Below are positions 24,596 through 35,476 of a stretch of DNA of 63,673 nucleotides, piece after piece. Every line of letters begins with the position of its first letter. The stretch's first letter is position 1. The translations under genes and the position numbers were made by a program. Source of the stretch: a virus; IMG/VR virus record IMGVR_UViG_3300031251_000020, positions 1-63,673 of that record. One strand, 5' to 3'. Under the pieces are notes generated by a model. It worked only from the letters and a program-made list of their open reading frames with translations, was not told where the DNA came from and did not search any database.

Positions 24596-26119
24596 ATGAA
24601 GGGCGGCGGGGCACCGGCGGCGCCAAATTACTCCGGGCTGATTGGCGCCGCGACTGATCAGGCGAACAAGTACAACGCCTTGATGCAGCAAGAGTTGGAT
24701 TTCGCCAAGGGCGCCTACAACGATCAGCTCCCATACACCCAGAAAATTCAGGCGCTCAACCTCGATACGGCCCAGAACGCCAGCGATTTCGCCAAGAGCC
24801 AGCAGGCGCAGTATCAGCAGCTCTATCAGCCCCTGCAGGCTAAATTCGTCCAGCAGGCGCAGGACTACAACAGCCCTGATGAAGTGGCGAAGGCCCGCGG
24901 CGCAGCGATGGGCACCGTCGGTCAGCAGTTCGACGCTGCCGGCGACGCTGCCAAGCGCAGTCTCGAAAGCTACGGCATCGACCCGTCGGCGACCCGCTTC
25001 GCGGCGCTCGACGTCGGAACGCGCACGGCGAAGGCTGCGGCTACTGCGGCGGCCGGCACGCAGTCGGACGTGCAGCGCCAGCTCACGGGACTGGGGCTCG
25101 AAGGACAGGCACTCAACATCGGCAACGGCCTGCCGGGACAGATCGCTGCTGGACAGAACACGAGCACCGCTGCCGGCGCGGCGGGCAACGCGGCTGGCAA
25201 CAGCACGTACAGCACATACTCCGGCGCGCTCGGCAACCCGACAGCGTTCGGCGCGCTCGGCAACCAGTCGCTCGGGCTCGCTGGTCAGCTCACGGGCCAG
25301 CAGTATCAGGGCCAGCTTGGCCAGTTCAACGCCAACCAAAGTGCGTCGTCTGGTATTGGATCGCTGCTCGGCGCTGGTCTTGGCGCCGCAGGATCTATTT
25401 TCGGTGGCCCCATCGGCGGTTTTTTGGGAAGCGCATTGGGCAACATCGGTGGGAGTGCGTTGGGCGGTGGCAGCGGTATTACTTTCGCCGACGGCGGCGC
25501 CGTGCCGGTCGCTGGCTCTGCCGTGCCAACGGACATGTCGCCAAGCGGCGGTGCGCAGACGGACGACGTGTCGGCGCAAGTCGGCCCGGCACTTCCCGGC
25601 GCGCCGGCCCCGCAAGCGAAGATCAACGCCGGCGAGTTCATCTTCCCGAAGGACGTCGCCAACTGGCTCGGCGAAGAGAAGCTGCAGAAGATGATCGTCA
25701 AGGCCCGCGAGGCCAAGGCGCAGGCCGGTGCCAAGCCGCAGCAGGCGCCGGCTCCGAGCGCGCCGTCTTCGCAGGCGCTTCAGATCGGCGGCCCGCACAT
25801 GGCCGCTGGCGGCGTCGTCCCTGCGCCCGCTCGACCTCCGATGGTTGCTGCCGTCTCGCCGGCGTCGTCAGGCGCGCATCAAGACATGGCGCTCCCGGTG
25901 CGCGGCCCGGCGTTGAGCAACCGTTCGGTGCCTACGGCCCACGTGCCTCGCGCTGGCATCCCGCACGCGAACGTGCCTCGCATCGTCGTGGCAGCGCCGG
26001 GCGCTGGCGGCGGTGCCGGCCACATCAGCGCACTGCCTGTCGGCCGCCGGCGCATGCCCGCGCCTTATCCGGGCGGCTCCGGCGCTGGAGCTGTCCGCTC
26101 CGCCATTCCGGGAGTGTGA
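24596..26119 (+). CDS. Internal virion (ejection) protein 1
   Basis: 507 aa. N-terminal half is Gln/Ala-rich and helical (YQQLYQPLQAKFVQQAQDYN), typical of ejected virion proteins. Residues ~255-300 are a glycine-zipper membrane-like stretch (GIGSLLGAGLGAAGSIFGGP). C-terminal half is Pro/Ala/Gly-rich with AGEFIFPKDVANWLGEEKLQ, a motif seen in such proteins near tail genes. First of three consecutive ejection-type genes. Confidence 0.65.
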   Translation: MKGGGAPAAPNYSGLIGAATDQANKYNALMQQELDFAKGAYNDQLPYTQKIQALNLDTAQNASDFAKSQQAQYQQLYQPLQAKFVQQAQDYNSPDEVAKARGAAMGTVGQQFDAAGDAAKRSLESYGIDPSATRFAALDVGTRTAKAAATAAAGTQSDVQRQLTGLGLEGQALNIGNGLPGQIAAGQNTSTAAGAAGNAAGNSTYSTYSGALGNPTAFGALGNQSLGLAGQLTGQQYQGQLGQFNANQSASSGIGSLLGAGLGAAGSIFGGPIGGFLGSALGNIGGSALGGGSGITFADGGAVPVAGSAVPTDMSPSGGAQTDDVSAQVGPALPGAPAPQAKINAGEFIFPKDVANWLGEEKLQKMIVKAREAKAQAGAKPQQAPAPSAPSSQALQIGGPHMAAGGVVPAPARPPMVAAVSPASSGAHQDMALPVRGPALSNRSVPTAHVPRAGIPHANVPRIVVAAPGAGGGAGHISALPVGRRRMPAPYPGGSGAGAVRSAIPGV

Positions 26120-26120
26120 C

Positions 26121-28985
26121 ATGGCCCTCGGCCGAGAGATCCAAGACTTCCTCAACGCTTACGGCGCTGTCGACAAGTTGGCGACCAATGCCTCGAAGCG
26201 GGCGTACTACGCCAACAAGGGTACGGCTGGCGTGCCGACGAACGCTCAGCTTGCCGGCATCAGCCCGCCCGGCTGGCTCGGCGGTGCTGGTCAGCAGCCC
26301 GGCTTGCTGCGCCGGGTCGGCAACGCAATCGGCGTGACGGCTCCTGCTGCGCCGGCTGTGGCGCCGGCCGGTTCGTTCGGCTCGGGCAACATGGGCGCCG
26401 GCGGCGCGCTGAACCTCGTGCCGCCCGTGTCGGCTCCTGCCGGTCAGGGTGGCGCGTACGATCCTGACGATCCCGACAACGACCTGGATCTCACCCAGAC
26501 GTATGCCGGTGGCGGCGAAGTCGAAGTGCCAGCACTTCCGCCTCCCATGCAGTATGACGAGAACGGCCAGCCGGTCGGCTGGGGCGCGCCCGCGCAGGCG
26601 GACGTCAACACGAGCGAGCCGCCGATCCCCATGCCGCCCGCGCCGGGCGCGGCCGCTCCAGCTGCACTGCCGCCGTACGAAAACTATCCCGGCCGTGACG
26701 CCGTTCTCTCGCCAGCACCTGCGACTGCTCCCGTCATGCAGGGCGCTTTACCGATTACCCGCAAGGGTACTGCTCCCGCGGCGCCGGCCAAGCGCAAGGC
26801 GCTGAACGATCAGACCCGCACGGAAGCGTACGACCCCGAGCTCGATGGCCCGACGGAGGCGCTGCCGGTCGGGCGGCCGAATGGCGTAGCGGCGCCTGCT
26901 GTACCTGCTGGTGCGCCTGCCGCGGGCGCAACGCCGCAGACCGGCGACATGGCAGGCAACCCGGCGGCTGGCCTGTCGACCAACAACGCCCGCAGCGATC
27001 TCGAAAACGCGATCGATGGCGGCCTCAAGTTCGCCCAGCGGGTGTTTCATCTCGACGGCTCCAACGTGGCCGTCGGTGAAGATCCGCACAAGAAAGGCGG
27101 CACGGAAGCTCTGATGACCGGCGTGGGCGCGGCGACGCCCGACATGGTCAGGGCGATGGACGGCAAGATCAACTCGGGTGTGCCGCAAGGGCCGAACCAG
27201 CAGCAGATCTACGCCATCCGCCGGCTCGAAGCGATCTACCGCTGGAAGTCGATGAACGGCGACAAGGCTGGTGCGGACAAGGCGGCGTTCGAGCTCCTGC
27301 AGTTCAGCGCCGGTGTTGCGTCGCAGTTCGGTGGACAGGCCGTGCAGCAGTACAAGGCCGGCGATGTGCCCGGCGCGGTGCGCTCGATCCAAGCGGGCTA
27401 CAACCAGATCCCTGACGGGCGGCACATGGACGTGCAGGGCAGCACGGCGACGATCGTCGATACTCGCACCGGCCAGCCCGTGCAGCAAATCCAGTTCACG
27501 CCGCAGGAAGTCTTCAACGCTGCCATGGGTCTGCACAACCGCAGCCTCTACTGGCAGGTGCTGGCGCAGCGCGTCTCGCCGCAGCCCAAGGCGTCGAACC
27601 GGACGGAAGCGCAGGAAGATCTCGATCGCGCTCGGGCAGCGCTCGCCCGGGCCCGTGCCGGCAATGTCGGCAAGGGACGTGGAGGCGGCGGAGGCGCGCC
27701 GGCCAGTGTCGCCGCTCCGCTGATCGACAAGGTCAACTCATTGCCGCGTCCTGCCGGCACCGCGCCGACCCAGCCGGCCACGCCTCCACAGGGCGGCGGC
27801 GAAGAGCCCCCTCCTGTCGAGCCTGAGCCTGCTGAGCCGGAAGGAGAAACGTTTCTCGAGGCTCCTCCTGATCTCAAGGGCGACGCTGCGCCTCCTGACA
27901 GTGTGTTGCGACTGAAGCGGGCGGGTGTTGCTCCGGCGGGGCCTAACCCTCCCCCGGCGAGCGCGCCTGCTGCTGTCGGGGCGCCGGCTCCCAGTTTGGC
28001 GGCCGGGGGCCGGCAGTCCGCTGACGAACCGGGGCCGGGCAAACCCGGTAAAATCGCTGCCGAGCCCGCACCAGACCCCGATGCCGTGCCCGATCAGGAA
28101 GTCTTCCGCAACGGCGATCGGTATGCTCCGACGCCAGCACCGGGCACGCCAAAAGCGTTCGACGAGCCTGCGCCGACTGGCGTGCCGAAGGAGCTGCTCG
28201 ACGCGCAAGCGGAAGCAGCGAAGCTCACTGCCAAGCAGGGTGGCCCGGCTGCCCGCTCGCTGATCGCCAGCCGCATCAAGGAGTGGAACGACTACAACAA
28301 GAGTTACGCTTCGCGTAAGAAGGCGTTCGAGGCTGGCGAAGCGAAGCGGGTCCAGCAGGAGGCCAAGCAGGCCCAGACGGAACGCAGGGAAGCAGCGAAG
28401 GAAGCGCACGGCTACAATCTGCGCCCGCAGGACGTGCAGGCGATCGACGACAAGGTGAGCGAAGTCTACAACACGCAGGCGGAGAAGTTCCCCGACGCAG
28501 TGAAGCAGCTCGGTGACCCTGTGCGTGTCCGCGGCATCGCCACCGACATTGCCCAGCGCAACAAGCTGAGTGCCGAACAGGCGCTCCGTTTCGTCGACAA
28601 GATCACGACGACCAATACCGACACACCGAACCAGCGCCCCTACAAGGCATGGGGCCGCGACCCGCTCGGCAACGTCATCGTCACGATGGAAGGAGCGCCG
28701 CCGCTGCATCTCTCCCCGCATATCTTCAAGGCTGTGACGGAAGTCGCGAAGGCTCGGCAGGCAGCTATCGCGAAGACCGTAGAGGCGCCTAAGCCGTCGA
28801 AGCTCGAGCCGATCGCGACTGGTGTTGGACAAGTGATCGACAACGCCAAGCGAGATCTGTCGCCGCTCGCGCCGCCATATTTCGGCTATGACCGTTCCAA
28901 GTTTGCCGACCCGGTGACGGGCCGCAATCCGGTTAATCCGGCGAAGCAGCGCGGGCCGCGGGCAACGCCCCGGGTCATCGAGTAA
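26121..28985 (+). CDS. Internal virion (ejection) protein 2, 954 aa
   Basis: ATG 26121, one base after the previous stop. N-terminus MALGREIQDFLNAYGAVDKL. Long Pro/Ala-rich low-complexity regions alternate with helical blocks (QQIYAIRRLEAIYRWKSMNG; AFEAGEAKRVQQEAKQAQTE). This composition and its place before the giant gene fit a protein packaged in the head and ejected with DNA. No catalytic motif found. Confidence 0.6.
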   Translation: MALGREIQDFLNAYGAVDKLATNASKRAYYANKGTAGVPTNAQLAGISPPGWLGGAGQQPGLLRRVGNAIGVTAPAAPAVAPAGSFGSGNMGAGGALNLVPPVSAPAGQGGAYDPDDPDNDLDLTQTYAGGGEVEVPALPPPMQYDENGQPVGWGAPAQADVNTSEPPIPMPPAPGAAAPAALPPYENYPGRDAVLSPAPATAPVMQGALPITRKGTAPAAPAKRKALNDQTRTEAYDPELDGPTEALPVGRPNGVAAPAVPAGAPAAGATPQTGDMAGNPAAGLSTNNARSDLENAIDGGLKFAQRVFHLDGSNVAVGEDPHKKGGTEALMTGVGAATPDMVRAMDGKINSGVPQGPNQQQIYAIRRLEAIYRWKSMNGDKAGADKAAFELLQFSAGVASQFGGQAVQQYKAGDVPGAVRSIQAGYNQIPDGRHMDVQGSTATIVDTRTGQPVQQIQFTPQEVFNAAMGLHNRSLYWQVLAQRVSPQPKASNRTEAQEDLDRARAALARARAGNVGKGRGGGGGAPASVAAPLIDKVNSLPRPAGTAPTQPATPPQGGGEEPPPVEPEPAEPEGETFLEAPPDLKGDAAPPDSVLRLKRAGVAPAGPNPPPASAPAAVGAPAPSLAAGGRQSADEPGPGKPGKIAAEPAPDPDAVPDQEVFRNGDRYAPTPAPGTPKAFDEPAPTGVPKELLDAQAEAAKLTAKQGGPAARSLIASRIKEWNDYNKSYASRKKAFEAGEAKRVQQEAKQAQTERREAAKEAHGYNLRPQDVQAIDDKVSEVYNTQAEKFPDAVKQLGDPVRVRGIATDIAQRNKLSAEQALRFVDKITTTNTDTPNQRPYKAWGRDPLGNVIVTMEGAPPLHLSPHIFKAVTEVAKARQAAIAKTVEAPKPSKLEPIATGVGQVIDNAKRDLSPLAPPYFGYDRSKFADPVTGRNPVNPAKQRGPRATPRVIE

Positions 28986-28988
28986 CCT

Positions 28989-31900
28989 ATGGCGGTAACT
29001 CCCAGCATTTTCGGCGAACCGTCGGAGCCTCCAGAGGGACCGGCTCCGGGTGTATTCGAGACGATCGGCGACGTCGGCAAAGCAGCCGCGGCCGGCACGG
29101 CGGATGTAGCCGCGCAAGGTGTCGGACTGCTGTCCGACAGTTTTCATGCGCCGCCGGGCAGCGGCCCGCGCGAGCTGCAGGACCGGCTGAACGAAGTCGG
29201 CGACACGATCAAGGAATACATCGCGCCGGCCAACCGGAAGGCGATGGAAGCTGACATCATCCCGCAGGACGGCCAGCCGTCGGCGCTGAAAACGCCGGTG
29301 CGGTCGGGGTTGATGAAGCTCGGCTCGATGACGCCACAGCTTCTGGGCGCTCTGTTCCTGCCGGAGGGGTTGGCCGGCGTCGTATCCGGCTCTGCCCTGT
29401 TCGGCGCGCAGGGGGCTGGCCAGCTCCTGAACGACAGCCGCAAGCAGATCATGGGACTGACTGATGAAGAGTTGTCGGAGCGCTCGCCCCTGTATCGCGG
29501 CTTGCGCAACGACAACGACGAGACGACGGCCCGACAGAAGCTGATGGACGCCGGCAGCGACGCGCTGTCGGTCATTCTGGCTGCCGGCTCCAACGCGGCC
29601 GCGGGCGGCGCGATGGCCCATGCGCTCAAGGCGCAGGCTGCCAAGGGCGTGTTGCCTGCCATCGGTGTCGGCACGGGCGACGCGCTGGCTGGCGGCTTCG
29701 TGCAGGGGGCAGGCTCGGAAGCCGGGCGGCAGAACGCCGACGTCAACATGGGCACGAGCGACGGCCTCGACGTCGGCAAGGACGTGCTGGCGGGTCTGAA
29801 CAGCGCCCTGATGTTCGCTCCTCTTGGCGCCGCAGCCGGTGTCGCCCGCGGGGTTGGCGCGCGCCGCGCCTCCCGGGCCGAGCGTGAAAAGGCGAACGGC
29901 ACGGCGGTCGATCCCAACGGGCCGAGCCCGGCGCAAACCGCAGCGATCGACGGCACGCTGAACCCGGTAGCCGACGGCGACACGCCGACGCCTCCCTCAG
30001 AACCCCCTGCCGCGCCGCCCCCGGTGCCCGCTGGAGCGCCTCCTGCCCCGGCCGGCACATTGTCTGTCCGGGTCGACGCAGAGCGTGCACGGCGCGCCGC
30101 GCTGCCTCCTGAGACGCCTGTAGCTCCTCCCCCCGGAGCTGGAGTGCCACTGCGACCGCGACCCATTCATGAAGAACCACTACCCGACCTGCCGGCGCAA
30201 CCTCCTCCGCGCCCGCGCGAGCCGCTCGTCGAGCCTGTAGTCGAACCGCCGGCCCCGTTACCCGTTACCCCGGAGGGTAAGAAGCCGCTAAATGCGGCCG
30301 AGGTGAAGGCGGCGGTCGAGACGATGCCGCAGAAGAAAGCTCCTGCCGAGCCGCCCCCCGCGACAGTCGCTGATCCGTTGGATGAACTAAACACTTCTCT
30401 TGAGCGCATCACTGATCCTGCCAAAGCCGCGCTTCGCGAGCGGATGGCTACGGACGGTAAGTTTTTCATCAACGAGCTGGATGGATCGTTCACCGCTCAC
30501 AATGGGAAGCTAGGCAACGATGTACCGCTCGAGCCCACGGCAGCAGAACGCAAGGCAGCCGCTCGAGCGAAAGCAAACATTGATCTGGCTGACACGCCTG
30601 AAGAAAGAGCCGCTGCAAAGGCAGAGCTAAATGCTGCTCTCCATCCAGCCGTTCTTCGAGCGCTAAACAAAGAACAGCCTGCCGCGCCGCTGGTCGAGAA
30701 GCCTGTCGCGGCGCTGGTCGAGAAGCCTGCCGGCACGCTATCGCTCAAACGCAAGAACCCGATCACGGAGCTGCGCGAAGCTGCCAACGCCGAAGCCAAG
30801 CCGCGCGTCCTGAAGGCGAAGGTCGAACCGGAAGTCGTGGCGCTGCGTGACGCCAAGGCCGAAGCCGAGGCCGAAGCCGAGAGCGAAGTGCTGCGGGAGG
30901 CTGCCCGCAAGTCGGCCGACGCCGAGCGTAAGCGACAGGATCGCCTCACGAAGCAGACCCTGCCGAACGAGGAGAAGGCGGCCAAGGTCGTGCAAGCGTC
31001 CCATCCCGAGAAGGGATCGGAGGCTGAAGCGGACCTGCAGACGATCGAGCAGGCAGCGCTGGGCAGCGGCACCGTGCCGGGCACCGTCAACGCTCGCGAG
31101 CTGCTGCGCGGTCGCGGCAATGAGCTGGTCGCCGCTGCCGAGAACGCTGGCGTGCGCATCCCGCGTCGCACGACGTCTTCCCGAGAGCTGCCGCCTGAAC
31201 AGCGCAACCCGACGCCGTTCACGTCTCGCCTCACTGAGATCAAGCGCTTCGACGGACTGGTGAAAGTCGCCGAGCGCATCCCCGAGCCGTCTCGTCGGGA
31301 AGCTCGCCTGCGGCAGCTCTACCAGCACTACGTCATGACGGAGCGGGCGCTGCGCGCCGGCGATCTCGAGACGGCAGCCGAGCGTCGCATCCGGGCGAAC
31401 GAGGAGCGCACTGAAAAGTTCCGCAACGTCGAGCTGGCCAAGCTGGAGAAGGAACAGCGCGCCGACCAGACCGACGAGAAGGCGAACAGTCTGAAGGTTG
31501 AAGAGAGCGACGCAAGAGTTACCCGCAAGGGTAAGGTTGATCACTATGCCGTCGACGAGACGAAAGGCGTGCGGCACTCCGACGTAGAGACTGAGCTGGG
31601 TCAGCTGGCTCACGAATTTGGCCGGATGAAAGATCCGCGGGCGAAGTTGCTTACTCACATCATGCGGAAGATCGCAGACAAGGTTGGCAACACGCCGATG
31701 CACTTCGTGCACGATCCTGACATGAAGGCGTCCATCGGACTGACGCCCGATCGACCCGGTGTGTTTCGGTTCCTGAAAGAAGGCGCAGTCGGTTCGCATC
31801 GTGGCGAAATCTTCATCGACAATGACATCGTGCACGACGTGCGTGGCGCACAGGCTATCTTGCACGAAGCCATCCATCCGGCGATCAACCATGCGATCGA

Positions 31901-34900
31901 CCACAATCCGCAACTGCATGCCGACTTGATGCAGGTACGACGCATCGCCGAACAGACGCTCCGTTACGCCGGCAAAGATCCCGCCGACGAGTATGCTTTC
32001 ACAGCCACTCGCAAGGCTCCCGAATACATGCGTGACATGCCGGCGGCGAAACACGGCGTCACCGACGTGCGCGAGTTCGTTGCCGAAGCGATCGCCAAGC
32101 CGTCGCTGCGCAAGCACATGATCCAAACCAAGGCGCCCGGCTGGATGGTGCAGCAGTGGCACCTTAACAACGGTGCGTCGCTGTGGCGGGCGTTCGTCGC
32201 CCGCATCACGCAGGCGATGGGGCTGGGCGACAAGCACGTAACTCTTATGGATGCGCTGCTGCACCATGTCGACAAGGCATTGGAGTACGAGCCGCCGGAT
32301 ACTGGGCTGTCTCTGAAGGATCTGCGCAGCCCCGCACATGAAGTCGTGACGTCGGCGATCCACGTGCCGACCAAGGATGAAGTTCGCGAAGCCGCGCCAA
32401 TCTACGCCGGCTCGATCAGGAACCGTGTCCGCGGGGCGCTGAACAAAATCGCCACATTCGATCAGATCGCGCAGGGCGCCAACAAGTTGTTCGGCGAAGG
32501 CGATCTGCCGACCAAGCTGTCTCGCACCATGGCGCGCATGGCGCACGAGAAGTCGCGCATTCTCGAGGAGAGCGGCGCCAACGCGCTGGTCGACCGCACG
32601 GCCAAGATGGTGCGCAAGTACACGGCATCAAAGCAGGCCGAAGCGTACGGCAACTTCCTGCTCGACGAGACGGGCGCCGGCGTGTTCGCCGACAAGCCGC
32701 TCGCAGGACAGAAGGGCGTTACCACGCAAGGTAAGGCCCGGCATGCAGAGCTCGCCGCGGTGTACAACAGGCTGCCGGAAGAGCTGAAACGCCACCGGGC
32801 GGACGCACAGGCATACCTCAAGAAGACGCAGGATGAGGCCAGCCTCGCGCAACTGCGCAACATCGTGCGGGTGATCAACGACGGCGTGCCGGACGATGCG
32901 CTGGCCGAGCGCATCTTCCACAAGAACTACGTCGACGAAGTCGAGAAGGACGTCGTCGAGCGTGACGGTGTGATCAAGGCGATCAACAACGCCCGGGCGC
33001 TGCAGGTGAAGAAGGGCCCCTACTTCCCGATGATGCGGCATGGAGATCATGTCGTGTCGGGCGTCTACAAGATCGAGACGCCGCACGGTGCTGAGCGGCT
33101 CAACGATGAAGGCAAGCCCGACCCCAAGGGCAACGTCTTCCAGTTCAGGACAAAGGCGGAGGCCCGCAAATTCGCCGGCGATGCGACACTGCATGTGCTC
33201 AAGGAGCAGCACTTCTACGTCGACAAGGACACCGGCTCCCGTTGGGATGTCGAGGAGGACGGCACTCGCCACCGCCTCACCAAGGAAGACTGGGCAGCCA
33301 ACGACGCCGACGAAGTCTGGCGTGTGAAGCTGCAGGATCGCCACCTTGAGTTCTTCGATACGGAGGTGTATGCACGGCAACGCCATGCCGAGTTGTCTGG
33401 CCGACCCGACCTGACGTTGGACGGTGTAACGCCGGTGAAGTGGCAGCCGACCGGCCAGAACGCCACATTCCTCTCGCACGAGTTCGATCGCACCCTCAAC
33501 AGCCTGCGTCAGCGCGCGGGCTTCAAGGCGCTGCCGGAGGAAGCCCGGCGCGAAATGGAGAGCCATCTCAGGGACGCGTTCCTCTCTGCGCTCGGCCCGA
33601 CCCGCGCGCAGAGCCGCCGGCTGCCCCGCTCCTACGTCGCCGGTGCGAGCAACGATATCTTCAAGAGCCTGCGCCAGTACGCGTCATCCATGTCGGGCTA
33701 CATCGCCCGGCAGAAGCACCAGCCGCAGGTCGACGCGCTGATGAAGCAGCTCAACGACTACAACGAGGCGCACCGTTACGAAGACACCAGCCGGACTTAC
33801 CCGCGCGGGCAAGCCCTGAAGGAAATCCAGCAGCGTGTCTTCTCGCAGGGCGAGCCGGAACCGACCGGGATTTTCCACAAGGGCGTGAGCCGGCTGCTGC
33901 AACTCTCGATGCTCGACAAGCTGGCGAGCCCCGCCTATCACGTGATCAACTCGTCGGAGCCGTTCACGATCAGCCTGCCAGTGCTTGCCGGCCGGCACGG
34001 TGTTGGCAAGAGCCTGTTCGAGATCAACAGGGCGTACCGCGATATCGGTGCGGCGTCCGTCATCAAGCAGGGCGCCACGAATACCGTCCGAGCCTTCAAG
34101 AACGACATCCGGGAAGCGGACTACCTCAAGCCGATCTACGACCGGGTGAAGAAGGCTGCCGACGGTAAGCACCTGCAGGACATGATGACGGAGCTGCACG
34201 ACATCGGCGTCGTGTCGAAGGATGCCGGCATGGAGATCGGGCGCATGTCCGACCCCAACGCCGGCATGCTGGGCCGCGGCCTCGACCGTGCCGACCTGAT
34301 GGCCCGGCAACTCGGCACAGCGGTGGAGAGCGTCAACCGGCTGGTCACGGCGATCGCGGCGTACCGCCTCGAGTTCGACAAGACGAAGGACCATCAGAAG
34401 GCCAAGGACTACGCCGTGCAGCAGACCATCGACACGATGGGCGATTACTCGGGCTGGAATGCGCCGGCGGCGTTCAATCATCCGCTCGGCCGGCTGGCGC
34501 TGCAGTTCAAGAAGTACGCCCAGAAGACCTACTACCTGTTGGGCAAGACGGCGCTGGCCAGTCTCAAGGGCGACCGGGAGGCGATGAAGCAGTTCGGTGG
34601 CATCATGGCCACGCACGCACTTCTGGCTGGCGCGCTCGGCCTTCCGCTCGAAGCGGTGAAGGCAGCTTTTCTGGGAGCTGGCCTCGTCGGCGCGACGAAC
34701 TCCAACTATGGCGACTTCGAGCAATATGTGCGGCGGCAGGCGGCTGGGCTGCTGGGCAACGTCGGCGGTGAGATCGCGACCCGCGGGCTGCCGCGCTATC
34801 TGGGTGTCGACCTGTCGAGCCGTGTCGGCCTCGAAAACCTGATCCTGCCGTTCGGCGACCCCAAGAGCATGAAGCCGCAGGACTTGCTGGCCTACGCAGC

Positions 34901-35447
34901 GCAGGCGTTCGCCGGTGCGCCGATCTCGATGATCGCCGAGTATCCCAAGGGCATGAAGGCGCTAGTCGACGGGAACATCGTCGAAGCAGCCCGTATCCTC
35001 GTGCCTCTCAAGGTCTTCGCCGACACGATGCAGGCCGCTCAGCGCATGACCGTCGGCAAGCAGACCCCGTCGGGTAAGACCAGCATGACGCCCTATTCGA
35101 TCGGCGAAGCAGCAACCAAGGCGCTGGGTTTCACTCCGGGCCGGGACGCCGAGACGAGCGAGATGCGGGCAGCGACGCAGGGCGACCTGAACCGCTTCCA
35201 TGCCGATCGCTCCAAGTTGGTCAGCGGCTGGGTGACGGCAGCCCCCAACGACAAGACGACGGCGTGGCACAAGGTTCAGGAATGGAACGCTGGACAATCT
35301 GCCAATGCGAAGATCACAATGGCCGAGCTGTCGCGAGGCGTCCAACGACGCAAGCGCGAGGAAGCCAGCCCCGACAATGCCGATGCGATCAGGACAACCA
35401 ACCGCGATCGGCATATACGAGCCGACAACTCGTTCTACGTGCGATAA
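28989..35447 (+). CDS. Giant internal virion protein with HExxH motif, 2152 aa
   Basis: The largest gene of the window, three bases after the previous stop. Residues 1-300: Gly/Ala helices; ~300-500: Pro-rich linker; ~500-900: highly charged helices; HEAIH at residues 959-963 (AILHEAIHPAINHAID), a zinc-metallopeptidase-type signature in a conserved-looking block; ~1200-2100: long helical region, including LLQLSMLDKLASPAYHVINS and ALQFKKYAQKTYYLLGKTAL. This resembles giant polyvalent proteins ejected by podoviruses. Roles could include periplasmic channel formation and cleavage of a host protein. The metallopeptidase call is from the motif only. Confidence 0.75.
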   Translation: MAVTPSIFGEPSEPPEGPAPGVFETIGDVGKAAAAGTADVAAQGVGLLSDSFHAPPGSGPRELQDRLNEVGDTIKEYIAPANRKAMEADIIPQDGQPSALKTPVRSGLMKLGSMTPQLLGALFLPEGLAGVVSGSALFGAQGAGQLLNDSRKQIMGLTDEELSERSPLYRGLRNDNDETTARQKLMDAGSDALSVILAAGSNAAAGGAMAHALKAQAAKGVLPAIGVGTGDALAGGFVQGAGSEAGRQNADVNMGTSDGLDVGKDVLAGLNSALMFAPLGAAAGVARGVGARRASRAEREKANGTAVDPNGPSPAQTAAIDGTLNPVADGDTPTPPSEPPAAPPPVPAGAPPAPAGTLSVRVDAERARRAALPPETPVAPPPGAGVPLRPRPIHEEPLPDLPAQPPPRPREPLVEPVVEPPAPLPVTPEGKKPLNAAEVKAAVETMPQKKAPAEPPPATVADPLDELNTSLERITDPAKAALRERMATDGKFFINELDGSFTAHNGKLGNDVPLEPTAAERKAAARAKANIDLADTPEERAAAKAELNAALHPAVLRALNKEQPAAPLVEKPVAALVEKPAGTLSLKRKNPITELREAANAEAKPRVLKAKVEPEVVALRDAKAEAEAEAESEVLREAARKSADAERKRQDRLTKQTLPNEEKAAKVVQASHPEKGSEAEADLQTIEQAALGSGTVPGTVNARELLRGRGNELVAAAENAGVRIPRRTTSSRELPPEQRNPTPFTSRLTEIKRFDGLVKVAERIPEPSRREARLRQLYQHYVMTERALRAGDLETAAERRIRANEERTEKFRNVELAKLEKEQRADQTDEKANSLKVEESDARVTRKGKVDHYAVDETKGVRHSDVETELGQLAHEFGRMKDPRAKLLTHIMRKIADKVGNTPMHFVHDPDMKASIGLTPDRPGVFRFLKEGAVGSHRGEIFIDNDIVHDVRGAQAILHEAIHPAINHAIDHNPQLHADLMQVRRIAEQTLRYAGKDPADEYAFTATRKAPEYMRDMPAAKHGVTDVREFVAEAIAKPSLRKHMIQTKAPGWMVQQWHLNNGASLWRAFVARITQAMGLGDKHVTLMDALLHHVDKALEYEPPDTGLSLKDLRSPAHEVVTSAIHVPTKDEVREAAPIYAGSIRNRVRGALNKIATFDQIAQGANKLFGEGDLPTKLSRTMARMAHEKSRILEESGANALVDRTAKMVRKYTASKQAEAYGNFLLDETGAGVFADKPLAGQKGVTTQGKARHAELAAVYNRLPEELKRHRADAQAYLKKTQDEASLAQLRNIVRVINDGVPDDALAERIFHKNYVDEVEKDVVERDGVIKAINNARALQVKKGPYFPMMRHGDHVVSGVYKIETPHGAERLNDEGKPDPKGNVFQFRTKAEARKFAGDATLHVLKEQHFYVDKDTGSRWDVEEDGTRHRLTKEDWAANDADEVWRVKLQDRHLEFFDTEVYARQRHAELSGRPDLTLDGVTPVKWQPTGQNATFLSHEFDRTLNSLRQRAGFKALPEEARREMESHLRDAFLSALGPTRAQSRRLPRSYVAGASNDIFKSLRQYASSMSGYIARQKHQPQVDALMKQLNDYNEAHRYEDTSRTYPRGQALKEIQQRVFSQGEPEPTGIFHKGVSRLLQLSMLDKLASPAYHVINSSEPFTISLPVLAGRHGVGKSLFEINRAYRDIGAASVIKQGATNTVRAFKNDIREADYLKPIYDRVKKAADGKHLQDMMTELHDIGVVSKDAGMEIGRMSDPNAGMLGRGLDRADLMARQLGTAVESVNRLVTAIAAYRLEFDKTKDHQKAKDYAVQQTIDTMGDYSGWNAPAAFNHPLGRLALQFKKYAQKTYYLLGKTALASLKGDREAMKQFGGIMATHALLAGALGLPLEAVKAAFLGAGLVGATNSNYGDFEQYVRRQAAGLLGNVGGEIATRGLPRYLGVDLSSRVGLENLILPFGDPKSMKPQDLLAYAAQAFAGAPISMIAEYPKGMKALVDGNIVEAARILVPLKVFADTMQAAQRMTVGKQTPSGKTSMTPYSIGEAATKALGFTPGRDAETSEMRAATQGDLNRFHADRSKLVSGWVTAAPNDKTTAWHKVQEWNAGQSANAKITMAELSRGVQRRKREEASPDNADAIRTTNRDRHIRADNSFYVR

Positions 35448-35476
35448 CCTGCAAGGGTAACAACAGGAGGTAACTC

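Noticed and set aside
27738-29936. 732-aa frame antisense to the ejection proteins
   Set aside because: Arg/Leu-rich shadow of high-GC coding sequence; sense genes have clear order, start signals and protein-like composition.
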